Assembly (NCBI RefSeq): GCF_001651805.1
Contig: NZ_CP015839.1
Location: 3,348,001 to 3,412,000, forward strand
DNA: 64,000 nucleotides
Direction of reading: 5' to 3'
Origin: Marinobacterium aestuarii
GTDB lineage: Bacteria; Pseudomonadota; Gammaproteobacteria; Pseudomonadales; Balneatricaceae
Part shown: one piece after another, positions 1-8,023 of the stretch
Layout of the letters: each line of letters starts with the position of its first letter
Numbering within the stretch: the stretch's first letter is position 1
Program-made: the position numbers and the translations under genes
Notes under the pieces: model-generated
Told to the model about the DNA's origin: nothing
Databases searched by the model: none
The model's input: the letters and a program-made list of their open reading frames with translations, nothing else

Positions 1-1190
1 CCTTGGGTAAAATTCACAGCGTCTGATACAGCCACGGACTGACACCGATGAAGAAGCTACGCAGCGCCCTCAAGACCGATTTGTTTGCCGCCGATCAGCA
101 CCGGGAGAAGATCGACCGCCTGGGCGATCCGCTGGCGGAGATCAATCTGCACATCGACTTTTCTGCCCTGGCGGCGGCCGTTGATCAAGTTGCGCCGCGT
201 CCGGTCAGCTCGCAGGGTGGCAGGCCTCCCTTCCCGACGGAGACGATGGTGCGAATTCTGGTACTCAAACGGCTATACAACCTGTCCGACGAGCAGATGG
301 AATACCAACTGCTGGACCGCATGAGTTACCAGCGCTTTTGCGGACTCACGCAGATCAGTAATATTCCGGACCGCACCACGATCTGGACATTTGAGAACCG
401 GATCGGTGAAGCCGGCGCCAGAGCCCTGTTTGACGGTGTAGCGGATCAACTGATGCGCCGGGGCTATATTGCGCGCGGCGGTCAAATTATCGATGCGACC
501 CTGGTCCCTGCGCCCAAACAGCGTATTCGCAGTCATGAAAAAGACATCATCGAGCAGCAGGCCACGCCCGCCGACTGGAAGCCGGCCCAGCGCCGTCAGA
601 AGGACCTGGATGCCACCTGGACCAAGAAACATGGCAAGAGCCACTTCGGCTATAAGCTGTCGATCAATGTAGACAAGCGCTATAAGGTGATCCGCGAAAT
701 TGAGACCAGCACCGCCTCGGTGCATGACAGCCGTCACTTCGAGCAAGTACTGGATCCCTATAACACCAGCCGGAATGTCTACGCCGATCGCGGCTATGCC
801 AGCCAGGCGCGGGAGGCGGATCTCAGGCAGCGTGGCAATCGCCCTGAAATTCAACGCAAAGGGGCGCGTAACCGTCCACTGTCCGACTGCCAGAAACGGC
901 GCAACCACCGCATCGCCAAGATCCGCGCCCGGGTAGAGCATGTGTTCGGGGCCATCGAGCAGATGGGAGGCATGCTGATACGCACCATCGGTCAGGCACG
1001 GGCGAACATAAAAATGACGATGATGGCGACCTGCTACAACCTGAAGCGGTTGGTGTATTTACGCCGAGCCCGAATCGAGGCTTTCTGATGGCCGCCGTGG
1101 GTCGAATGGCGCCCAGCAGGCGTGATTCGAACCACGGATAGGCATCAAACTGATGAAATAAACCTTCATTTGCCGGGGAAATTACCCTGT
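1..1190 (+). mobile_element. IS5-family insertion sequence, left end at or just outside the window
   Basis: The transposase gene fills most of this segment. Candidate imperfect terminal inverted repeats are GGGTAAAATTCACAGC at 5-20 and, on the other strand, GGGTAATTTCCCCGGC at 1172-1187 (about 11 of 16 matches). They fit the usual 1.1-1.2 kb size of IS5 elements. The exact ends and any target duplication cannot be fixed because the left end is at the window border. The element lies directly beside a truncated tspO and repeat-rich DNA, which suggests rearrangement here. Confidence 0.6.
48..1088 (+). CDS. IS5-family DDE transposase
   Basis: This 346-residue protein catalyses cut-and-paste transposition of the surrounding IS. 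An N-terminal IS5-type domain (about residues 20-125, with GGRPPFP and LVLKRLYNLSDEQ) precedes the RNase H-like catalytic domain. The DDE triad is visible as D149 (IIDATLV), D247 (YADRGYAS) and E297 (RARVEHVFG), the last with the R/K-rich spacing typical of the IS5 group. The length is normal for the family and no frameshift is seen, so the copy may be active. The ATG at 48 was chosen because it opens the conserved MKKLRSALK-type start. Confidence 0.93.
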   Translation: MKKLRSALKTDLFAADQHREKIDRLGDPLAEINLHIDFSALAAAVDQVAPRPVSSQGGRPPFPTETMVRILVLKRLYNLSDEQMEYQLLDRMSYQRFCGLTQISNIPDRTTIWTFENRIGEAGARALFDGVADQLMRRGYIARGGQIIDATLVPAPKQRIRSHEKDIIEQQATPADWKPAQRRQKDLDATWTKKHGKSHFGYKLSINVDKRYKVIREIETSTASVHDSRHFEQVLDPYNTSRNVYADRGYASQAREADLRQRGNRPEIQRKGARNRPLSDCQKRRNHRIAKIRARVEHVFGAIEQMGGMLIRTIGQARANIKMTMMATCYNLKRLVYLRRARIEAF

Positions 1191-1290
1191 TTTTGTCGTC
1201 GCCGTAGAGCTGTTGCTCAATTCAGCGAAAATCATCGGTTAATCGAGGTGCCCTTGGCTGACTGTCGGATTTAACACAGGTCTACTCGGC

Positions 1291-1620
1291 TCAGGCATCC
1301 AGCTTAGTCCTAGCCCCTGCATCCATGCAGTCGTGCGGGTAAGCCCGACAGACGGCTCGAGGCGCGCGGTCTGCCCCCTCAAGGTCGTGCGCCCTGACAG
1401 ACAGCAAACGCCATACCCACCAGGCGGCGATGGCCATGAGGGCATAAAGAGCCGTCCACACAGGGCCAAATACCCCTGGCGGCGGTGCCCAGTCCGGCTG
1501 GGCAAGCTGGCTGTAAAAAGGCTTGGCCTGAATCGAAGCCACGGCTCCAACGGCAGCCGCCGCAAAGCTCACAACCAGCCAGCCGACAAGCCCCAGCATC
1601 TGCTTTAACAGTGACCGCAT
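1291..1620 (-). pseudogene. tspO: truncated TspO/MBR family protein (C-terminal half lost)
   Basis: Residues 1-72 match the first half of the TspO/MBR (translocator/tryptophan-rich sensory) membrane family: a first membrane helix, then QPDWAPPPGVFGPVWTALYALM, the most conserved family block, then AAWWVWR. TspO proteins are about 150-160 residues with five helices. Here similarity stops after helix 2-3, and the remaining 37 or so codons (RAHDLEGADRAPRA...) are hydrophilic and unlike the family. The normal aromatic helices 3-5 are absent in all reading frames of 1230-1400. The gene therefore looks cut by a rearrangement, plausibly linked to the adjacent IS. Residual expression of the stub is possible but it is unlikely to be functional. 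Confidence 0.75.
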
Positions 1621-1777
1621 CAGAATCTCCGCTGACGATTTTATTTATTGACGCTCAATATGGAACACCTACTCCGTCGGAGCCTGAAGCATCGTACTCC
1701 ACAGCCTCACTGCGGACGTCGGAATTCGCTGCGCTCATTACCTACGAGTTGCAGCCTGTAGCCAGACCATATATGAA

Positions 1778-1844
1778 ATGAGCCTGCGAATTCCGGGAAG
1801 TGAGCCCCGGTCTAATTTCGAGGATGAGTCTGCGAATTCCGGGA
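1778..1844. repeat. two 21-bp direct repeats, 46-bp period
   Basis: ATGAGCCTGCGAATTCCGGGA at 1778-1798 recurs with one change at 1824-1844. The core AATTCCGGGA(CAC) resembles the TTCCGGGGACA found at about 37887-37898 in the second accessory region of this window. Function is unknown. It may be a scar of mobile DNA. Confidence 0.6.
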
Positions 1845-2010
1845 CACGGGGCAAAACCTCTGAGTTCGAGCAGACGGTTTATGTACCTGTCCACTTCGAC
1901 GAGGCCATATTAACCGTTCGCAGCGGGAATATCAGAACGGTTTCGACTCCCCTTATGAGCAGAGAATTGCTCCTGCATTCTCTGGCTACCGACCATCCAT
2001 GGCCATATGC

Positions 2011-2117
2011 CGGCGAGCCCTGAGGTCAGTGTGCGATCAGGCCCGCAGGAGCGAGACGGGGCCTGCCGAGATGCAGATTAGGAACAGGGGGTTCCGGCTC
2101 TTCACCTTGAAGGCCAG
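2011..2117 (+). repeat. dispersed repeat, copy A
   Basis: This copy shares GCGAGC.CTGAGG, GTGCGATCAGGCCCG and the perfectly conserved CCGGCTCTTCACCTTGAAGGCC (2094-2115) with copy B at 38084-38193. Order and spacing are the same and the middle is variable. It lies in intergenic accessory DNA near an IS. No protein is credibly encoded. Confidence 0.7.
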
Positions 2118-2421
2118 CGTCCGGAGCATCATTCCGGCGCGCAGTGTCGCCGCAGGCCGGCTGATGGGCGGTGCATTCTTCAAGGTAAAGAGCCTTGCCC
2201 GCGTCCCCTTGTAAAAAGTCCTTGTCGCGCAACAAGGAAAGCAGGTCACCAAGACGCGAAATACAGACTCGACAAAACCGCAGCCCCTGCGCCGGCACGC
2301 CTATTCCAGGCACCTGCGAGAACCCACCAATTCCCGACTAAAATAACCTAAGCAATGGCAGCCACTGCATCCATACGAGCAACCTTACGACCACCCAAAC
2401 TGACCCTCCGAGGCGCACTCC

Positions 2422-3693
2422 ATGACTGACAGAAAAGCACAGTTGATCGTCGACGGTATCGATACACCGATCGAATTACCGGTGTATTCCGGCACCCTGG
2501 GCCCGGACGTCATCGACGTTCGCTCGCTCAGCGGCATGGGAATCTTTACCTATGACCCCGGTTTCGTCTCCACCGCCGCCTGCGAATCCGGCATCACCTA
2601 CATCGACGGTGACAAAGGCATACTGCTGCACCGGGGCTACCCGATCGAGCAGCTCGCCGAGAAGTCCGACTATCTGGAGGTTTGCTATTTGTTACTCAAC
2701 GGCGAGCTGCCGAGCCCGCAGCAGAAAGCGGAGTTCGTCAATATCGTCATGAACCACACCATGGTGCACGAACAGATCACCTACTTCTTCCGGGGCTTTC
2801 GCCGCGATGCGCACCCGATGGCGATCATGGTCGCCTGTGTCGGCGCCCTCTCAGCCTTCTACCACGACTCACTGGATATCAGCGATCCGCATCACCGTGA
2901 AGTCTGCGCCTTTCGCCTGATTGCCAAGATGCCAACCCTGGCGGCCATGTGCTACAAGTACTCGATTGGCCAGCCCTTCATGTATCCGCGCAACAACCTG
3001 GCCTATGCCGAGAATTTTCTGCACATGATGTTTGGTACACCCTGTTCGGATTCCAAACCCAACCCGGTGCTGGCCAAGGCGATGGACCGTATCTTCATGC
3101 TGCACGCCGACCACGAACAGAACGCCTCGACCTCCACCGTGCGCCTGGCGGGTTCCTCCGGCGCCAACCCCTTTGCCTGCATTGCCTCCGGCATAGCCGC
3201 GCTCTGGGGCCCCGCCCACGGCGGCGCCAACGAAGCGGTATTGAGCATGCTGCAGGAGATCGGTGACGAATCCCGTATCCCCGAGTTCATCAAGCGCGCC
3301 AAGGACCCGGATGATTCCTTCCGCCTGATGGGCTTCGGTCACCGCGTGTATCACAACTTCGATCCACGGGCCACGGTGATGAAGGCCAGCTGCGATGAGG
3401 TGCTGAAGGAACTCGGCAAATCCGATGATCCGCTGCTGAAAATAGCTCGGCAGCTTGAACAGATAGCACTGAAGGACGACTACTTTATCAAGCGCAAACT
3501 CTACCCAAACGTCGACTTCTACTCCGGCATCATTCTGAATGCCATCGGCATCCCCACCAATATGTTCACCGTGATTTTCGCCGTCGCCCGCACCATCGGC
3601 TGGATTTCACACTGGAGTGAATTTCACAGCAGCCCGAACCGTATCGGCCGGCCACGCCAGCTCTATACCGGCGTCAAGCAGCGGGATTATTAA
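2422..3693 (+). CDS. gltA: citrate synthase
   Basis: This is the first enzyme of the TCA cycle. It condenses oxaloacetate and acetyl-CoA to citrate in the cytoplasm. The 423-residue protein is the large hexameric (type II) bacterial form. The catalytic residues are visible: H266 in [12 protein letters not shown]307 in [15 protein letters not shown], and D365 in PNVDFYSG, matching H264, H305 and D362 of E. coli. The N-terminal domain (residues 1-55, FTYDPGF) typical of NADH-sensitive Gram-negative enzymes is present. It stands alone, with no sdh or suc genes adjacent. Start: ATG with CGAGG about 10 bases upstream. The C-terminal TGVKQRDY varies slightly from the usual TGHTERDY-like ending. Confidence 0.97.
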   Translation: MTDRKAQLIVDGIDTPIELPVYSGTLGPDVIDVRSLSGMGIFTYDPGFVSTAACESGITYIDGDKGILLHRGYPIEQLAEKSDYLEVCYLLLNGELPSPQQKAEFVNIVMNHTMVHEQITYFFRGFRRDAHPMAIMVACVGALSAFYHDSLDISDPHHREVCAFRLIAKMPTLAAMCYKYSIGQPFMYPRNNLAYAENFLHMMFGTPCSDSKPNPVLAKAMDRIFMLHADHEQNASTSTVRLAGSSGANPFACIASGIAALWGPAHGGANEAVLSMLQEIGDESRIPEFIKRAKDPDDSFRLMGFGHRVYHNFDPRATVMKASCDEVLKELGKSDDPLLKIARQLEQIALKDDYFIKRKLYPNVDFYSGIILNAIGIPTNMFTVIFAVARTIGWISHWSEFHSSPNRIGRPRQLYTGVKQRDY

Positions 3694-3827
3694 GCTGGCT
3701 GGAAAAACGGCTGCAAGTGCGCGATTATGCGCAGCTTGTGGCCCGGCGGACACAAGGCATTAGCAGCCTGCCGGACTTAACACTGATCTACTGCGGAAAA
3801 ACCCACAGGCTGCCAGCGGGATTCATC

Positions 3828-4499
3828 ATGCATAACCCCAAGAACTTCCAACAGAATGATCGTGCGCAGCTGGAAGGCCTGATCCGTGAGTATCCCTTCG
3901 CAACCTTGATGACCCACTCGGCATCCGGTCTGGAAGCAAACCATCTGCCTGTACTGCTATGCGAGAAGGATGGCAAGGCCGTGCTTCAGGCCCATATCGC
4001 CAGGGCAAACCCCCTATGGAAAACGCTCCCAGACAAATCCGACGTGCTGGTCGTGTTCAATGGTCCGAACTGCTATATCTCGCCCAACCACTATCCAACC
4101 AAGCAGGAAACGGGCAAAGCCGTACCGACATGGAATTATGTCGTGGTCCATGTCAAAGGCGTGATGTCCTATATCCAGGACAAGGACTGGTTGCTGGCAA
4201 TGATCAACCGCCTGACAGACCAGCATGAAGCCGGGCAGCAAAGGCCCTGGTCAACCGCAGACGCACCCGAAGAGTTCATTCAAAAAATGTTGCCGGCCAT
4301 TGTCGGGCTGGAAATAGAAATCAGCGCCATCACCGGCCAGTGGAAACTCAGCCAGAATCAGCCAGAACGCAACAGGCGCGGCGTTGTTGCCGGCTTGTCC
4401 GGCGAGAGCGGGGATCAGTACCGCACAATAGCTGAGCTGGTGAAATCCGCTAGCCAGAAACAGGCGATTACTCCGGCAATCACTGCAACTGAGAATTAA
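3828..4499 (+). CDS. PaiB-like FMN-binding transcriptional regulator family protein
   Basis: This 223-residue protein belongs to the FMN-binding split-barrel PaiB family. Bacillus PaiB, with PaiA, affects sporulation and degradative-enzyme genes, but in proteobacteria the role is undetermined. Family hallmarks are the opening MHNPKNFQQND, then YPFATLMTHSASGLEANHLPVLL, HIARANPLW, and the NCYISPNHYPTK...VPTWNYVVVHVKG block. The frame extends 37 codons further upstream, but the ATG at 3828 aligns with the family N-terminus, so it is used here. The gene is followed directly by a hairpin and a convergent gene. There is no paiA neighbour. Flavin binding is inferred from the family. Confidence 0.85.
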   Translation: MHNPKNFQQNDRAQLEGLIREYPFATLMTHSASGLEANHLPVLLCEKDGKAVLQAHIARANPLWKTLPDKSDVLVVFNGPNCYISPNHYPTKQETGKAVPTWNYVVVHVKGVMSYIQDKDWLLAMINRLTDQHEAGQQRPWSTADAPEEFIQKMLPAIVGLEIEISAITGQWKLSQNQPERNRRGVVAGLSGESGDQYRTIAELVKSASQKQAITPAITATEN

Positions 4500-4523
4500 C
4501 CCGGCCGCGCGGCTCAGGCCGGG
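4500..4523. terminator. hairpin between convergent genes
   Basis: CCCGGCC (4500-4506) pairs with GGCCGGG (4517-4523) across a 10-base loop, exactly filling the gap between two convergent stop codons. It probably ends transcription in both directions. There is no long U-run. Confidence 0.5.
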
Positions 4524-5048
4524 CTATATCCCCCGGCTAGCAGCGCGCTTTGACGAGCAGTAAATGCCCCGTTCCCTGGCACAGCGTGCTGCATCGGGGT
4601 CGGTGACGCACTCGATGGCCTCGATCTGCTGGATATAGGCGTGCGCAAAGCCATGCTCCCGGGCGCCTCTGAGTACATGCTCAAGGTACCAGTCAAAAGG
4701 GCGCACTGCCGGATTTATAAGGGTGGCGCAGTAGGTAAAGGCAGCCACACTTGATCCATCATCAAGCCGAACCAGAATATCCCTGGCCTCATAGCCACAG
4801 TTCAGACCTTCATAACGGTCGAGGCGGGCTCTGTCCGGTGCCGATATGTCGAACAGCACCCCGAGCACAAAATGCCGGGCAACGCCTGTGTCGAAGGCAT
4901 CACATTTGGCTGAACCGTCCCGCTGGCTGACTTTATGAAACCTCAGCTGGTGTCCTGCGAGCACGCCATTGGCGACTTTTCGAACCGAGGATATGCGGGC
5001 CCGCAGGCGCCGTTCCGACAGGTTGGATCCATAGGCAAAGTAGAACAT
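4524..5048 (-). CDS. gamma-glutamylcyclotransferase-fold (AIG2-like) protein
   Basis: The 174-residue protein opens with FYFAYGSNLS, the substrate-loop signature of the GGCT/AIG2 superfamily. A conserved acidic residue in LDRYEGLNCGYEARDI fits the general acid/base Glu. GGCT enzymes cyclise gamma-glutamyl amines or dipeptides to 5-oxoproline. The exact substrate here is unknown. The ATG at 5048 is preferred because GAGGGG lies about five bases upstream and the family normally begins two residues before YGSN. A longer frame beginning at 5123 would add 25 unlikely residues. It is a single gene, convergent with the PaiB-like gene. Confidence 0.8.
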   Translation of the reverse strand: MFYFAYGSNLSERRLRARISSVRKVANGVLAGHQLRFHKVSQRDGSAKCDAFDTGVARHFVLGVLFDISAPDRARLDRYEGLNCGYEARDILVRLDDGSSVAAFTYCATLINPAVRPFDWYLEHVLRGAREHGFAHAYIQQIEAIECVTDPDAARCARERGIYCSSKRAASRGI

Positions 5049-5235
5049 AGCGCCCCTCATTAACGGCTCGTAACTCAACCATACTGCCGTGACTTCACAA
5101 CAGTCAGCCCCCGCTGATCCCATCCGGGTATGACAAGCTTTTGCATCGTTCCCGCACTCGGGGTTTCTGATCCCGGTCCCGGCATATAGCTGACCGCCCT
5201 GCCAACGATTGCCATTTCAAGAGCAAGGCCTGGCC

Positions 5236-5523
5236 TTACTTGAAACGGGATCTGGCCGCACGCATGGCATCAGCGAGCGAGTCCCAGGAGCTCTCAGCGC
5301 CGGCTTTGAGATCTTCCCAAGCCGTATCGCTGGCCTGCTGGATTTCGGTCAGTTTCTGCTGCGCCCGCTGCTGACGCTCACGCAGTCCCTCAATCTGCTT
5401 GAAGTATTCAAGCTGGGCATCAGCCCTGGCCTTGTCCGCCTGCGCCTTGAGCTTTTTAATGTCAGCATCCCATTCATCGAGCTGGGCTTGCATCTTTTTC
5501 TCGTAAGCTTCTTTCATATTCAC
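5236..5523 (-). CDS. small soluble coiled-coil protein
   Basis: This 95-residue, highly charged protein is mostly heptad-like helix (about residues 5-70, rich in K, E, Q and A), with no signal peptide or membrane segment. It resembles the short stress-associated coiled-coil proteins (sll1863-type) found near membrane-stress genes, but no function is established. The start is taken as GTG at 5523 because AAGGAG lies seven bases upstream. The ATG two codons later would be 13 bases away. The neighbour upstream is an EcsC-family gene on the same strand, separated by about 300 bases. Confidence 0.7.
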   Translation of the reverse strand: MNMKEAYEKKMQAQLDEWDADIKKLKAQADKARADAQLEYFKQIEGLRERQQRAQQKLTEIQQASDTAWEDLKAGAESSWDSLADAMRAARSRFK

Positions 5524-5827
5524 AATCAGTCTCCTTTTCAGGTGATAAGGGTAATTCTGAACGGGGGTAGCAATGGGATAACAGCCTCTGCCGTTTCGCG
5601 CATCGCCTGTTTGGCGACCGGCATCCGTAACCGCTTTAACCCCGCCGGGTCGGCCTGAATCCGAACTGGCGAGCTAGAATTCACCGCATAACGATTCAAG
5701 GATAGTCGCTATTCATGTCCTTACAGCGCCGTGCCTGCGAGCTTGCGCTGCAGCAAGTTCCCACACCGGCCCCGCAAAACGCGGTCGACGCCACCAGCGG
5801 TTATTGGCATATTAATATCCCAGCAGA
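5524..5827. other. intergenic region between EcsC-like and coiled-coil genes
   Basis: The region holds the promoter and leader of the minus-strand coiled-coil gene, with AAGGAG near 5530-5537. A 51-codon plus-strand frame starting at 5715 has no resemblance to known proteins and runs antisense into the EcsC-like gene. I see no RNA gene or strong hairpin. Confidence 0.4.
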
Positions 5828-6619
5828 CTACAAATCGTCGTATACCGCCTGTACCCGCTCAGTTGTATAGATACGCTCCAGCCGCCGCACGGTAAAATGC
5901 CCGCGGGCAATATCCTGGAAATGGCCGATGAACAGCGTGTTGATCATGGCGCCGCCCGCCGCCCCTATAATGGGAACGGCCTGTGCAGCCGCTTTTTGCG
6001 TTACCGGAATGCTGAAGCGCGCGGCAATCTGCGTAATAAGCCGCACCAGCGCCGGTGCGCCGTCCTTGACCGCGCCCCTGGAGGCGACATGGCTCGCAGC
6101 CTCAGTAATGGCGGACGCCAGCGCGGCCCGAACACCGAAGTAGCCAGACTCGGCCGCATCATCCTTGTCACTGCTCCCCCCCAACGCAAAAACCTCAAGA
6201 CAGGCAAGCCGGGCTTCTTCCTGCTTCAGGTCTTCGCCCTCACCCCGTGCGATATCGGCGATCGAACGCAGCATAATGGTAGTGGAAACCGGCAGTTCAA
6301 TGGCCAGGGCCGCCAGACCCAAAGCGCCCCCCGCGGCACCACTGAGCGCAACTGTTGCCCTGTGGGTCAAATTGGACGCCGGTTGCGGGCTATCTCCCAG
6401 GGTAAACAGGGCCGTGCGCAGCGCCGTCTCCAGGGATTTGGTGACCGCCGCCATAATGGTTTTATGAGCCGCCGCTGGCAGCAGCTTTATCGCCCGATCA
6501 ATAGGCGTGGCCAGCGAGTTAGACAGGCGCGCGGCTATGCCCGGGTTTTCCAGCAAGCGCTTGGCGCTCTTGAGCTCTTCGATGTGCTCTGCAGTCAGCG
6601 ACATTGATTCAAGTGACAT
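5828..6619 (-). CDS. EcsC family protein
   Basis: The 263-residue protein has the alanine/glycine-rich hydrophobic core of the EcsC family, including ALSGAAGGALGLAALAIELPVSTTIMLRSIADIARGEGED split over residues about 88-130, and a C-terminal PIIGAAGGAMINTLFIGHFQDIARGHFTVRRLER. EcsC was named from the Bacillus ecsABC operon, but its biochemical role is unknown and no ABC genes lie next to this copy. The start was set at ATG 6619 because AAAGGAG lies 11 bases before it. The longer frame would place this ribosome site inside the gene. It is a lone gene on its strand. Confidence 0.8.
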   Translation of the reverse strand: MSLESMSLTAEHIEELKSAKRLLENPGIAARLSNSLATPIDRAIKLLPAAAHKTIMAAVTKSLETALRTALFTLGDSPQPASNLTHRATVALSGAAGGALGLAALAIELPVSTTIMLRSIADIARGEGEDLKQEEARLACLEVFALGGSSDKDDAAESGYFGVRAALASAITEAASHVASRGAVKDGAPALVRLITQIAARFSIPVTQKAAAQAVPIIGAAGGAMINTLFIGHFQDIARGHFTVRRLERIYTTERVQAVYDDL

Positions 6620-6691
6620 CGATATAAGCACTCCTTTGGCCACTCAGAAGATAATACGGTTTTTGTGCCGGGTTTTCGGGGCCCTGGCGTA

Positions 6692-7153
6692 TCAGATCCA
6701 GCGCCGTACCCTGGCCTGGTAACGGGCGAATTCTTCAGGGAGCTGTGCTGCCAGCATCCGCTCTTCAGGCTCAATCTGAAAGCGGTTCAGGTACCATACA
6801 AAGCCGACACACAGGCTCAGTGAATAGAGGCTGCCAAGGTAAAAACCGAAACCGATTAACAGACCCAGCATCCCCAGATACATCGGATTACGACTGACCC
6901 CATAGATGCCGGAAGTCACCAGCGAGGATGTCTTGTACCGCAACAACGGATCAACCGTAGTCTTGGCCTTTAGAAAAGCCCCTACGCCCAAAAAGCCGCC
7001 TAGCATGCTGAGCGCCACAAAAATAACGCCGACAACGCGGGCAATAGTATCGGCCAGGCCATGCTGCGGCAAAATCACCGCCACAAGCCACATCAGCACA
7101 GCACAGATAAGCACCACAGCTACGGGCGGTATTTTGAGCTCTAGATTGATCAT
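6692..7153 (-). CDS. isoprenylcysteine carboxyl methyltransferase (ICMT)-family membrane protein
   Basis: The 153-residue protein has about four membrane segments and the signature of the ICMT/PEMT superfamily: GIYGVSRNPMYLGMLG in the middle and EPEERML near the C-terminus, which contribute to S-adenosylmethionine binding in family members. The bacterial homologues methylate small or lipid substrates that are mostly unidentified. The start was chosen at ATG 7153, which has GAAGGGA about six bases upstream. An ATG five codons earlier overlaps that site. It is monocistronic as far as can be seen. Confidence 0.8.
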   Translation of the reverse strand: MINLELKIPPVAVVLICAVLMWLVAVILPQHGLADTIARVVGVIFVALSMLGGFLGVGAFLKAKTTVDPLLRYKTSSLVTSGIYGVSRNPMYLGMLGLLIGFGFYLGSLYSLSLCVGFVWYLNRFQIEPEERMLAAQLPEEFARYQARVRRWI

Positions 7154-7353
7154 GTTGTTCCCTTCCATTCAAGGCATCCAGTATTAATGCCACAAAGGGC
7201 ATTTATCACAATAGCTAAGAGTAGCGGGGCCCCCCGTACCGACTCCGCCCATGCGACACTGTTGCATCCGGGCTGTTAAAATAGTTGCCCTCTTCGGCAT
7301 ACAAGCTGCACCGCAGTTCCGAAAGCTGTTATCGCTCACGCAAGGATGGATCC

Positions 7354-8013
7354 ATGATCTCAAAACTGCCCCGCTGGATTGAATTGGGCGCCTTTATGCT
7401 GGCACTGCTCGCGGGCACGGTGAACGCCGTGGGTCTGCTGGGGTTTGCGCACCAGTCCATCTCCCACCTGTCGGGTACCGCCACCCTGCTGGGGGCACAG
7501 CTAGCAAGTGCCTCCAGTGCCAGCCTGCATTTGGCGGCGGTACTGCTGAGCTTTCTGCTGGGAGCTGCGCTGTCGGGCTTTCTCATATCCAGCCCATCCC
7601 TGAAGCTCGGCCGGCACTATGATTCGCTGCTCCTTATTGAAGGAGCCTGCTTGCTGATCGCAATCTATTTTCTCAACCAGGGTTCGGTGCTGGGCCACTA
7701 CTTCGCCTCCGCCGCCTGTGGCCTGCAAAATGCCCTGGCGACGACCTACAGCGGCGCCATCATCCGCACCACCCACGTAACCGGAATTTTCACCGATCTG
7801 GGCATCATGCTGGGCGCAACACTTCGGGGCGAACGCTTTGACCGGCGCAAGGCGCTGCTGCTGATATTGATCATCACCGGCTTTGTCGCCGGCGGCGTCA
7901 CGGGTGCATTGCTCTACGCCCAGTTGCAGTTTTATGCCCTGGCCGCACCCGCATTTATCTGCTTCGCACTGGCGCTGCTGTATCACTTCTATGGCATCAG
8001 AAAGCCCGCCTGA
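7354..8013 (+). CDS. YoaK/DUF1275-family membrane protein
   Basis: The 219-residue protein has six predicted membrane helices and the DUF1275 hallmark near the N-terminus, LLAGTVNAVGLLGFAHQSISHLSGTAT (compare GFVDAxGF...SHMTGN in the family), followed later by CGLQNALATTYSGAIIRTTHVTGIFTDLG, a second family block. The function is unknown. A small-molecule transport role is only a suggestion. The start is ATG 7354 with AAGGA eight bases upstream. The stop is 10 bases from the convergent RND permease stop. Confidence 0.85.
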   Translation: MISKLPRWIELGAFMLALLAGTVNAVGLLGFAHQSISHLSGTATLLGAQLASASSASLHLAAVLLSFLLGAALSGFLISSPSLKLGRHYDSLLLIEGACLLIAIYFLNQGSVLGHYFASAACGLQNALATTYSGAIIRTTHVTGIFTDLGIMLGATLRGERFDRRKALLLILIITGFVAGGVTGALLYAQLQFYALAAPAFICFALALLYHFYGIRKPA

Positions 8014-8023
8014 GCGGTGGCGA

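Larger units (their letters stand above)
1621..2421. other. non-coding, repeat-rich interval upstream of gltA
   Basis: No convincing gene is present. Open frames here lack family resemblance and ribosome binding sites. The interval contains a 21-bp tandem repeat (1778-1844), copy A of a dispersed repeat (2011-2117), and the gltA leader (about 2330-2421) with CGAGG about 10 bases before the start. The repeats and the neighbouring IS and truncated tspO mark it as a rearrangement hot spot. Confidence 0.6.

Noticed and set aside
1110-1160. GATTCGAACC with flanking GC stem, like the T-arm of a minus-strand tRNA
   Set aside because: The T-stem has only four pairs with an 8-base loop. No acceptor, D or anticodon arms or CCA alignment could be built. 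It is probably chance sequence in the IS tail.
1778-2214. Short frames sharing RAL...CDQARR and RLFTLKA with a frame at 38 kb
   Set aside because: The likeness comes from the dispersed DNA repeat. There are no ribosome sites and the coding parts diverge freely.
5715-5870. 51-codon plus-strand frame starting MSLQRRACELALQQ
   Set aside because: It has no family likeness and a poor ribosome site, and it runs antisense into the EcsC-like gene.
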